A DNA stretch of 42,418 nt, taken from contig JACQWV010000037.1 of NCBI GenBank assembly GCA_016209085.1, positions 1-42,418 of the forward strand, given 5' to 3'. The translations under genes were made by a program, and so were the position numbers. The notes under the pieces were generated by a model. The model was not told the origin of the DNA, made no database searches, and saw nothing but the letters and a program-made list of their open reading frames with translations. The DNA comes from Elusimicrobiota bacterium (GTDB lineage Bacteria; Elusimicrobiota; Elusimicrobia; Elusimicrobiales; UBA9959). Shown here in pieces: positions 7,145 to 16,300 of the stretch; within the stretch, counting starts at the first letter, position 1; every line of letters begins with the position of its first letter.

Positions 7145-8309
7145 TCTTATGCCTGGCCAGCGCTCTTTTCTTTATGACTTTTTTCGCGCAATCTTCAAAT
7201 ATGCTGAGCGCCTTGTCAAGCTGCTCCCTGGTATGCGTGGCCATTACGGCTATTCTTATAAGAGCCCTGTTGGGAGGGACGGCAGGGTTCCACAAAGTGA
7301 AGGTTTTGATGTTGTCGCCTATTATAATCGGTATTATCGGAGTCTGGGTAAGTCCGGTATTGAACCCCATTGCATGGAATTTTTCCTTGAGATAATTTGA
7401 ATTGTCCCAGAGCTTCTTTATCCTTTCAGGCTCGGCCTGGATGATGTCAATTGCCTTTGAAATCGTGGCGACCGAGGAAGGGGGGAGAGCGGCGGAGAAA
7501 ATCATTGACCGGGAGGTATGCTGTATGTAATGAATTACGTCTTTGTCTCCGGCGACGAAACCTCCCACCGAGGCAAAGCATTTTGAACAGGTGCCGACTA
7601 TGACGTCAACGTCTTTCGGCCCCAGACCGAAATATTCGCAGGTGCCCCTTCCGGTTTTCCCCAGTATTCCCGTAGCGTGGGCGTCGTCAACCATTACCCT
7701 CGCTCCGTATTTTTTGGCAACCTTTGCTATTTCAGGAAGATTGATAATGTCTCCCTCCATGCTGAACACCCCGTCCACTATCACAAGTTTGCCGCGTTTT
7801 GGCCCGATAAGTTTTAAAATCCTTTCAAAGTCCTGAATGTCGTTGTGCTTGAAACGCTTTATTTCCGCTCCTGCAAGCTTGCAGCCGTCAAATATGCTTG
7901 CGTGGTCCAGTTTGTCCACAACGGCCACGTCTCCCTTGCCGACAAGCGAAGATACCACCCCGAGATTCATCTGATAGCCAGTGGCGTATATCAGGGCTGC
8001 CTCCCTTTTTTTAAACGCAGCCAGCTTCTTTTCCAGTGTAGAGTGAAGGACGGTATTCCCGTTTAAAAATCTTGAGCCCGCGCAGCCTGTCCCGAATCTT
8101 TCCACCGCTTCTATGGCGGTTTTTTTCATCCTCGGGTCGTTTGCAAGACCCAGATAGTTGTTTGACCCCATCATTAAAAACTTTCTGCCGTTTATGTAAA
8201 CTTCAGGCGCCTGCTCGGATTCTATTTCCTTGAAATAAGGATATATTCCCGCTTCAATCAGTTGTTTGGCCGTAACAAAATCCCTGCATTTGTCAAATAG
8301 GTCAATCAT
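7125..8309 (-). CDS. Serine-palmitoyltransferase-like alpha-oxoamine synthase
   Basis: A 394-residue PLP enzyme of the alpha-oxoamine synthase group, which condenses an amino acid with an acyl-CoA. I chose the ATG at 8309 because GAGG lies five bases upstream and family members begin MxDLFDKC. Visible features are GSNNYLGL, GTGCAGSRFLNG, the PLP-contacting VDDAHATG and the Schiff-base lysine Lys243 in GTCSKCFASVGGF. The stretches YPYFKEIES, KHND, VDGVFSMEGD and the ending VMATHTREQLD agree better with bacterial SPT than with BioF or 2-amino-3-ketobutyrate ligase, though these remain alternatives. Between Trp340 and NPAVPP about ten residues common in the family (a helix ending GVFV) are missing. 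The last residues TVTSNQ come from a repeat array. It sits between rfaE2 and the GNAT acyltransferase gene. Confidence 0.82.
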   Translation of the reverse strand: MIDLFDKCRDFVTAKQLIEAGIYPYFKEIESEQAPEVYINGRKFLMMGSNNYLGLANDPRMKKTAIEAVERFGTGCAGSRFLNGNTVLHSTLEKKLAAFKKREAALIYATGYQMNLGVVSSLVGKGDVAVVDKLDHASIFDGCKLAGAEIKRFKHNDIQDFERILKLIGPKRGKLVIVDGVFSMEGDIINLPEIAKVAKKYGARVMVDDAHATGILGKTGRGTCEYFGLGPKDVDVIVGTCSKCFASVGGFVAGDKDVIHYIQHTSRSMIFSAALPPSSVATISKAIDIIQAEPERIKKLWDNSNYLKEKFHAMGFNTGLTQTPIIPIIIGDNIKTFTLWNPAVPPNRALIRIAVMATHTREQLDKALSIFEDCAKKVIKKRALARHKTVTSNQ

Positions 8310-8313
8310 AGTG

Positions 8314-8318
8314 TCCTC
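8314..8318 (-). promoter_or_regulatory. Ribosome binding site deciding the SPT-like start
   Basis: GAGGA on the minus strand, four bases before the ATG at 8309. The upstream in-frame ATG at 8327 has only a poorly spaced AGAG, so the shorter start is preferred. Confidence 0.6.
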
Positions 8319-8331
8319 AGTAAACATCTCT

Positions 8332-8805
8332 TTATTTTATTAAATTAGCTTTTAGCTTTTCAATCAGCTTTGTTGTGGATTTCCCTTTAATAAGCCTTAT
8401 TCTCGCTGTTTTTTTGGCAAATCCTCTTCCTATTATCTCCTTCCCGCCGTAATCGGCTCCTTTGACCAGAATATCCGGCTTCAGGATTTTAAGAAGTTCA
8501 TACGGCGTATCCTGGCTGAAAACGATTATTTTATCCACATATTCCAGGGCGCCCAGCACTATTGCCCTGTCTTGCTGACCGTTGATTGGCCGTTTCGGGC
8601 CCTTGATTCTTCTCACTGAAGAATCCGAATTAAGCCCCACCACCAGAAAATCGCCCAAAGCTTTGGCTTTTTTAAACAGCTCCACATGACCCCTGTGCAG
8701 GATGTCAAAACAGCCGTTGGTAAAAACAACTGTTTTTTTGTTTTTCAAGGCCATTTGCCGGAACTTAAGGATTTCCTTAAGGGAGTAGAGTTTTTTATTT
8801 TCCAT
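8332..8805 (-). CDS. rfaE2: D-glycero-beta-D-manno-heptose-1-phosphate adenylyltransferase (HldE C-domain type)
   Basis: A 157-residue nucleotidyltransferase of the cytidylyltransferase superfamily. VVFTNGCFDILHRGHVE holds the nucleotide-binding HxGH motif, with GLNSDSSVRRIKGPKRPI next and KGADYGGKEIIG near the end, as in the stand-alone RfaE domain II. It attaches ADP (or a similar nucleotide) to heptose phosphate for the inner core of lipopolysaccharide, in the cytoplasm. No kinase domain is fused and none is nearby. The length is normal for the stand-alone form. It lies 22 bases upstream of the SPT-like gene and follows accC across an octamer array, so envelope lipid genes cluster here. 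Confidence 0.9.
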   Translation of the reverse strand: MENKKLYSLKEILKFRQMALKNKKTVVFTNGCFDILHRGHVELFKKAKALGDFLVVGLNSDSSVRRIKGPKRPINGQQDRAIVLGALEYVDKIIVFSQDTPYELLKILKPDILVKGADYGGKEIIGRGFAKKTARIRLIKGKSTTKLIEKLKANLIK

Positions 8806-8819
8806 TTGAATTGGTTTTT

Positions 8820-8859
8820 CCTAATCACCTAATTGCCTTGTTGCCTAATTCCCTGTTAG
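8820..8859. repeat. Array of five 8-base repeats (CCTAATTN type)
   Basis: Four octamers starting CCT (8820-8851) plus a fifth weaker copy to 8859. The last codons and the stop of accC are read from this array: the accC tail E-L-G-N-K-A-I-R comes from repeat sequence. Confidence 0.8.
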
Positions 8860-10201
8860 AGAACAATCTTTCAATATAGCCCGTATCCACTTTGCCTTCA
8901 ATAAATTCCTGCTCTCTGACGATGATTTTGTGCAAATCTATGGTCGTGGACACGCCGCTGACCCTGAATTCCTCAAGCGCCCGGCTGGCTCTGGCAATGG
9001 CCGACGGCCTGTCAGGGGCCCATACTATCAGCTTGGCCAGCATGCTGTCGTAGTAAAACGGCATGGTATAACCCTGATAGATATGCGTGTCAACCCTTAC
9101 ACCCGGCCCTCCGGGCAGTATCCATTCATCTATTCTTCCCGGGCACGGGGCGAAATTCCTGTTTATGTCTTCTGCGTTGATTCTGTGTTCAATGGCATGC
9201 CCCTCAAATCTGGCCGCCCTTGACTGGCTTATACTGAGCTTTTCCCCGGCGGCTATCAGCACCTGTTCTTTTACGAGATCCGTTCTGGTTATGTATTCGG
9301 TGACCGGATGCTCAACCTGCAGGCGGGTATTTACTTCCATAAAATAGAAATTCCCTTCGGCATCAAGCAGGAATTCCACTGTGCCGACTCCGGTATACCG
9401 CGCCGCGTCGGCAAGCTTTATGGCCGCGTTTTCAAGTTCCTCCCGCAGTTTCTGGTTAACTGCCGTAGAGGGCGATTCTTCAAGAAGCTTCTGATGTCTC
9501 CTCTGGATGCTGCAGTCCCTCTCGGGGAACGCCACCGCGTTGCCCGATGAATCCCTCGCGAACTGAACCTCCACGTGCCTGGGGCGCTCAATGTATTTTT
9601 CAAGGTATACTTCGCCGTTTCCGAAAGCGGCCTTTGCCTCTGAAGCCGCCATCTGTATTTCATGGCGCAGTTTGGATTTTTCCCTGACTATTCTTATTCC
9701 CTTTCCGCCGCCTCCGGCCGCAGCTTTTATCATGACCGGGAAGCCTATCTTTTCAGCCTCTGCCTCGCACGAATGACCTTTTACGCAGTCCTTGGTACCG
9801 GGCGTTACAGGCACTGAATTCTTCATGGCGAGCTTTCTGGCCTCTGATTTATGCCCCAGAAGGTCTATGGCTTGGGCATCAGGGCCTATGAAAACTATTT
9901 TGTTTTCAGCGCAAGCCCGGGAAAATTCGGGATTCTCGGAAAGAAATCCGTAGCCGGGATGTATCGCGTCGGCTCCCGCAATGCGGGCGGCGGATATGAC
10001 CGCGTCAATGTTCAGATAACTTTCTACTGCCTGGCTCGGCCCTATGCAGAACGCCTCGTCCGCTTCCCTAAGGTGCATGGAGTTTCTGTCCGCCTCTGAA
10101 TATACGGCGGCAGATTTTATCCCCATCTCCCTCAGCGTCCTCATCACCCTTATCGCTATCTCGCCCCTGTTTGCCACAAGCGCCTTTTTGAACAGACTCA
10201 T
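8825..10201 (-). CDS. accC: Biotin carboxylase subunit of acetyl-CoA carboxylase
   Basis: A 458-residue protein matching AccC along its length. It begins FKKALVANRGEIAIRVMRTL, has GYGFLSENPEF, the ATP-binding glycine loop AAAGGGGKGIRIV, RRHQKLLEESP, the catalytic region MEVNTRLQVEHPVTE and HAIEHRINAED. It carboxylates biotin on the carrier protein using ATP and bicarbonate, the first step of malonyl-CoA synthesis. A canonical accB is not adjacent. The only biotinyl-like domain in the window lies 20 kb away and lacks the usual biotin motif. The gene is separated from the giant secreted-protein gene by a 115-base spacer with two small hairpins, and is followed by rfaE2. The C-terminal eight residues are repeat-derived. 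Confidence 0.95.
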   Translation of the reverse strand: MSLFKKALVANRGEIAIRVMRTLREMGIKSAAVYSEADRNSMHLREADEAFCIGPSQAVESYLNIDAVISAARIAGADAIHPGYGFLSENPEFSRACAENKIVFIGPDAQAIDLLGHKSEARKLAMKNSVPVTPGTKDCVKGHSCEAEAEKIGFPVMIKAAAGGGGKGIRIVREKSKLRHEIQMAASEAKAAFGNGEVYLEKYIERPRHVEVQFARDSSGNAVAFPERDCSIQRRHQKLLEESPSTAVNQKLREELENAAIKLADAARYTGVGTVEFLLDAEGNFYFMEVNTRLQVEHPVTEYITRTDLVKEQVLIAAGEKLSISQSRAARFEGHAIEHRINAEDINRNFAPCPGRIDEWILPGGPGVRVDTHIYQGYTMPFYYDSMLAKLIVWAPDRPSAIARASRALEEFRVSGVSTTIDLHKIIVREQEFIEGKVDTGYIERLFSNRELGNKAIR

Positions 10202-10260
10202 ATAAGCCGTGTTGTGTGGCGGAAAAGCCTGCGACTACCTGCAATTTTCGGAAACAGTGG

Positions 10261-10303
10261 GGGTGAAACCCAACCCCGCGGGGTTAGCAACTGGTTACTG
10301 TTG
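10261..10303. other. Hairpins and heptamer fragment in the giant-gene/accC spacer
   Basis: The spacer 10202-10316 contains GGGT-GAA-ACCC (10261-10271), a perfect 14-base palindrome AACCCCGCGGGGTT (10272-10285) and one partial heptamer pair around ACTGGTTACTG. The GC-rich palindrome could end transcription of the long gene or protect its 3' end, but no T-run follows on the minus strand. I see nothing else in this spacer. Confidence 0.55.
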
Positions 10304-10316
10304 TTTGTACAAATAG

Positions 10317-13300
10317 TCATCTTATCACTGCAAACTTTCCTTTGGTTTTTAATTTTTGGTCTGATTTTTCCGTTTCTATTAAATAATAGTAAACCCCGCT
10401 CGGGATATTCTCAGTCCAAGTGTATTCATAAGCGTAGCTTAAGCCGTTGCCGTCGTCTATTGCCTGCGGCATTCCTGTTATTGTATATTCATGGGCCAAT
10501 CTGCCTGAAACAGTATAAACTATTATTTTCACCCTGTCAGCAATTCCTGTTTCTATGTGGAATGTTGGTTTTTCAAGGTCTTTGGCCGGGTTCGGGAATA
10601 CATACACCTCGCCCATCTGGAATTCTTCCCCTGGCATATCAAGCACCATTACAGTATAAATTGAAAAATGGTTTGTCCATGCTTTTGCAAGTTTCAGAAT
10701 TTTGTCAACGGTGGTTTGCATTTCTTCCCATTGGTTTGTTGTCTGGTTATACCAGCAGATTCTTATTTCATTCTCATCTGCTCCGTCTAATTTTGCAGGG
10801 TTATAAGGCAGGGCTATTTGTACAGGCAGGCTGAATACGGTTCCTTCAGGTCCGAATTCCACGGGTTCTGCTATGATTTTTAATTCTCTCTGGTTTAAGG
10901 AAGACGTAGAGAGACGTTTTACTCCGCTTGTTTTTGGAATTGGTCTGTTTGACGTTACGGTTATTTCTGTGTCTGCAGCCAGAGAATCTTGAGGTATGTC
11001 AGCTTTTATGCCTTTTGCATGATGAATAGCTCCGCCTTCGGATTTTTTTACCAGTTTCGTAACTTTTTCGCCTTCTTGCTTTTCGCCCTGTGATGCTATC
11101 ACAATCAGTTCACCGTCTGCCGCGTATTTTTTTACTTTTGAATTGTTTGAATCTACTACAAATAGATTTCCTTCAGCATCTATTGTAACGCCAGCAGGGT
11201 GATTGAGCGTTTCAGTTTCATTTGTTCCTTTGTCAAATACAAGAATAGCGTTTCCATAAGGGTCAAATTTCTGGATTCTGGAATTGTTGCTATCCGTTAC
11301 ATAAACATAAGCCAAAGCATTCGTGAATATCCCGTCTGGTTTGTTAAATTGATTTGAATCGCCGAGCTGTCTTATGAAATTTCCTGATGAATCATAAATT
11401 AATACTCTGTCATTGTTTCGGTCTGTTATGTAAACTTGGTTTAATTCATCTACGGCTATTGCTCCATGGGGTTTGTTAAAATCTAAATCTATTCCTGTGT
11501 TTATTGTAAGCAGCAAATTCCCTTCAGGACTAAATTTTTTGACTTCATCATTGTTCCTGTCAGCTACCCAGAGATTGTTGCCGCTGTCAATGGCTAATCC
11601 ATGCGGCTTGTTGAATTGCGCATTAAGGCTGGTTATGTAAGCGCCTGTTGAACTAAATTTTATTACCCTGTCATTATTTCTGTCAGCAACCCAGAGATTT
11701 TCTTGATCGTCAACTGCCACACCTGTCGGTTTATTGAATTTTTTTGTTTTCTTTCCTTTGCCTTCACCTTCTTCTGTTTCCCACGCGCTGATTTCTGTTA
11801 TGTAGGTTCCGCTGGAATCAAATTTTTGTATTCTGTCGTTGTTCGTGTCTGAAACCCAAAATCCCCCTGTTTCCCCCTTTCCTAAAGGGGGATTTGAGGG
11901 GGATTTTTCTATTGCTATATATGATGGATTGTTGAATTCGCCAGGACCGTTTCCTTTCTGTCCCAGGCTTAATATTAATTTCGGCCCGGATATTATGGCT
12001 TGTATGCTTGTTATGCTTTCATTTCCAGCGCAGTCTTTTGCTCTTAGTCTTAAAGTATAAACACCCTCTGAAAGTCCTGTCATGTTCCATATTCCTAAAA
12101 CCTGTTCTGTAAGACTTTGCTCAGGGCTGGATGTTGTTATCACCTGATATGCCGAAGGCTCTGCGCCCCAGCCGTATTCAAGCGTGTATTGTGAAAAATG
12201 ATCAAATTCCACACGCTCTCCTCTCGCCTCTATCCTCTCGCCTCTATCCGTTACTGTTCCGATTATTTTTATGTTTGGCCCGTAAATCAGTTTGCATAGC
12301 CCGGCATTATTTATTGAGGTTGAAGGGCTTATTATGAATGCGTCAGGGGCCGTGTTATCAAGGACAACAGGTTTTATGAATGGGGTTTCATTGTTTCCCA
12401 CATTGTCTATGCTATAGCCTTTTATCTCTATATAGCCGTCTGGGATTGTCGCAGAAAGATAATAAGGCAGGGTGTTGGGGACAGGGTATTGGGTGTAGGT
12501 AAGAATTTTTGTGTTGTTTTCAAGAAAATAACTTGCGCCAACACCTGAAGCAACGCCTTTGATAATCGGGTCTTCAGAAGATATTGTCATTGGCAAATTG
12601 GAACTTAGGACAAGTCCATCTAAATGAAACGCAGGCGTGCTTAAAAAAACAATCTGGCTTACAGGCGGTGTTGCGTCCACCCAGATTGTGGTTGTTTTTG
12701 TAAGTTCTAAATTTAACATATTGTCCCTGCTTCTGTAATCCACGCGTTGGATTCCTTCTGTCAGGAAGAATGAGCTGTTTGAATTTTCATAATTGAAAGG
12801 CAGGAATTGCTTTCTTAAGTCCTGTGGGCTTGGCTCCAAAGGCTTTGTGCCGAAATAATTTAATTCTATTGTCCTGTATTCTGAAAAGAACATGCCTGAG
12901 GATACTTCTTTGACCACGGGGTCATAAGCTGATAATTTATAGCTGAACCACAATGGAGCGTAAAAATCGCCTGCGTTGTCCCCTGTTTTGGGAATGTAGT
13001 ATTGCCGATCCGTTCCTACGGTTCCGCTCGGAATAAGTGAAGTTATTGGCGGGCTTGCGTCTACATGGATTTCTATTGTTTTTGGCTCTTGTTGATTTCC
13101 TAATTTGTCAATGCTGTAATAAATAATTGCGTGTTTTCCTTCTGTTAGCGTGATGCTTGAAACATATTCCGTGAAATTTCCTTGGTCAATTTTAAAAATT
13201 GTTGAAGATACTCCGACTGAAACACCGTTAATTACCGGGTCAGTCGCTGTCAGTGTTATTGAACTTCTTTCGCTTATGTAAATCATTTTTTCTGAAACCT

Positions 13301-16300
13301 GATACCTGTCACCTGTTACCTGCCATGTTGTGATAGGGGCTGTGTTGTCTAACGCTATTGTGCTCGTTTTTATCTGTTCAATGTTCCCTAAAATGTCTTC
13401 TGCATTGTAGTCTAAATAATAAATCCCATCCTCTATCCTCTCGCCTCCTGCCTCTATCCCCTGTAGTGTGAATGTTGTGACAAATATTTCTCCCTGCTTC
13501 GGCTCCACATTTTCAAAAATTATTTCCTTCTCTATTCCCTCGCCTCTGACCCCTATTCTCTGGTTTTTAACCCCCAAGCCAATTCCGTCCCCATGCTCCA
13601 GCAAGTCATCTACGCTTGTTAAAGTAAAGCTCGTGTTTGCCGTTATATAATCCGTTCCCTCTAACTCTACCTTTGCCTCTGCCTGCAGTTGACTTCTTGG
13701 CGCCATTGTGTCCCATATAACTTCAAATTTTGCAGTTTCCGAACTTGAATGTTGTTCAGCCCAATCTTGGGCTTCTACAAATAACGTATAAAAACCATAG
13801 TGAGGCAAATTAAGCGGCTCTATCAAATCACCATGCTTTACTATCACTTTTGCGCCGATTTTGGTTTTGTCAACGCATTCCACAAGCGTCAAATATCCCG
13901 TGGTATTAAACGGCCCTATATCGCTTACCGTGTAATCAATATTTATTTTGTCTTTGAAGGCAATAAACTTCTCGCCGCCTAATGGCGATTTGATGGTTAT
14001 TTCAGGCGGCATGTTGTCAAGAACGGTTGTTATGGATTTGACTGTTTCTTGATTGTCTATGTTGTCAGCGCTTCTGTATGAAATCGCATATGGACCTTGT
14101 TCCATGGTTTTTACGGCTTGTTCATAAATTTGTTTTATTTCAACTTCAGTTAAAGGTCTGCTGTAAATTTTGACTTCGTCAATTATGCCGTCTAAATAAT
14201 AAGGCTGGTCAACCTGGGTTCTTGCGCCTATTAAAAGATTATATTGGGGTATTGTGCCGCCGGTTATGCTGATGCTGTTTTCCGCAGCCGGCGCTCCGTC
14301 AATGAATATTCTGGCTTTCGCGGTTCCCGGGTCATAAACAGCTGCGATATGGTAATATCTATTAATATCCAGCAATAGGGGCTGGGCTGTTGCTCCTTGT
14401 TCGGTATGTCCTGATGAGCCGCCGAGCATGAAAAATATTTGTTCGTGGCCGGCAGCCGCAGGAAGCCACCAAATATAATAACCCGGCACATTGTAAGCGC
14501 CGCCGGATACAAAGAAAGGATATGACCCTGCCCAGCCGAATATGTCTTTTTTACGGTTTATTGAAAACCAGAATTCTATGCTTGCGCCGTTTTTAACGTC
14601 AAATTCAGGATTGCCGGCTGAACCGGCTACAAGGACGTAATCGTCTATTCCGTCAAAGCTCAAAGCGCCGCGGATTTTCCCGTCAACCCATGTTGCGCCA
14701 TAGACAGCGCCGTGGTTCTCGTTGCCGCTTGCGTCATGCGCCGTATTCCCGGCTCCCTCGTCAAACGTCCAACTGCTGATTATTCCTGGAAAAACAACAG
14801 TAGCCGTGCTCGCAGGCGTTAAGTTAAAGGGTTGATCGTATTCTGTCCATTCCCGGTCGTTTATTTTCCACTCTATGTTTTTAACGCCGCTTAGATTGTC
14901 AGAGGCGGTTAATTCAAAGCTTGATTCATGGGTGATATAGGTATTCCCTGCTGTTTCAAGTTTTGGGGCTGTGATTTGAATCTGCGTTGTGGGCGGGGTG
15001 TTGTCAACCGCAAGGCCGCTTGTTTTTGTCTGTTCCGTGTTGCCTGCTTTGTCTTTGCTGTAATATGAAAGCATATGAAAACCTTCTTCTGAAATGGCGA
15101 ATGAATCCGCATAAACCTGCCATTGTCTTTGGTCTATCTGGTATTTTGTTTCTGATATGCCGAAACCTTTTGCATCCCCTATTTCAAGAAGGTCGTCTTC
15201 GGCGCTCAGGCTGATTAAACTGTTTTTGCCGATAAACGTGGATATTTCCGTTATGTATTTCGGCTCGCTGAGAGCAAGAAGCGTTCTTGGGGGCTTTATG
15301 TCATGCAGGACTTCAAAAGTTCCGCTTTCTGTTAATGCGGAATTGTCAGCGAAATCCGTGGCGCTTACCATTAATTTCCATTTTCCGTCATCTATATCCA
15401 GTGCTTCTATTATCTGTCCGCTTGAAACCAATATTTTATAAGGCCTTTGTCCCCTTGGACTGCCTATGTCTTCAATCTGCGTTAAAAATGCCTCAGTTGC
15501 CGGCAAGGGGTCAAAATTGTCTGTTACTTCAAAAAATATGCTTATCTTGTCTTTTGTCGCTACAAAAATGCTCCCCGCAAGAGCCGATGAAATGATTATT
15601 TGCGGGGAAGTCTTGTCTATGTTTATCCCGCTTACAAAAATATCTTTGAAATTATCAGCATAATCTTCAGCTCTTGCAGAAGTTGAAATATTTATCCCTT
15701 CCTCTGCGAGAATAATATCCGCAGGGCAGATTTTTACGCCGGAAAGATTATCCGAGCATTCAAATTTCAGGATTACATCTGTATTGTTCCAGCCTGCTGA
15801 ATTCGACTCAGGATTCTGCGCGTAAAAAATGTTCGGGCTTGTTGTGTCTATGTTCAACATAAGAGCGGCAGTTGAGGAAAGCCCTGCGTAATCCGCACAC
15901 CAGCCGGATACGGTTTGGCTTGTCCCCTCTACTGAAATTGTTTTTTCAGATGTGCAGTATTGAATGCCGGAAACAGTATCCGTTCCAATAAAGGTAACTG
16001 TTACCTTTGTATTGTTCCAGCCAAATTGATTTGCTGTTGGACTTGAAACAACAGCCACAACCGGGCTTGTCAAATCAATTTTAAATGAAACTGATTTTTC
16101 TGTTTCAATATTTTTTACATTGTCAACTGAATAATAATAAATTGTGTATATTCCCTCGCTGCTTATTACAATCGGCTCCGTGTAGTTTCTGATTTCTGAT
16201 TTCTGACCTCTGACTTCTAATAAATAATATGTGCTTGCTATGCCTGATAAACTATCCGTTGAAATTAGAGTCACGCTCACGGGGGAAGTATACCATTGAC

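Noticed and set aside
10272-10285. GC-rich palindrome as a rho-independent terminator
   Set aside because: No T-run follows on the minus strand; I list it only as a hairpin, not as a terminator.
10214-10834. Plus-strand open frame of 206 codons
   Set aside because: It is a shadow antisense to the 3' end of the giant gene and the spacer; no ribosome site, and the peptide has no recognisable domain.
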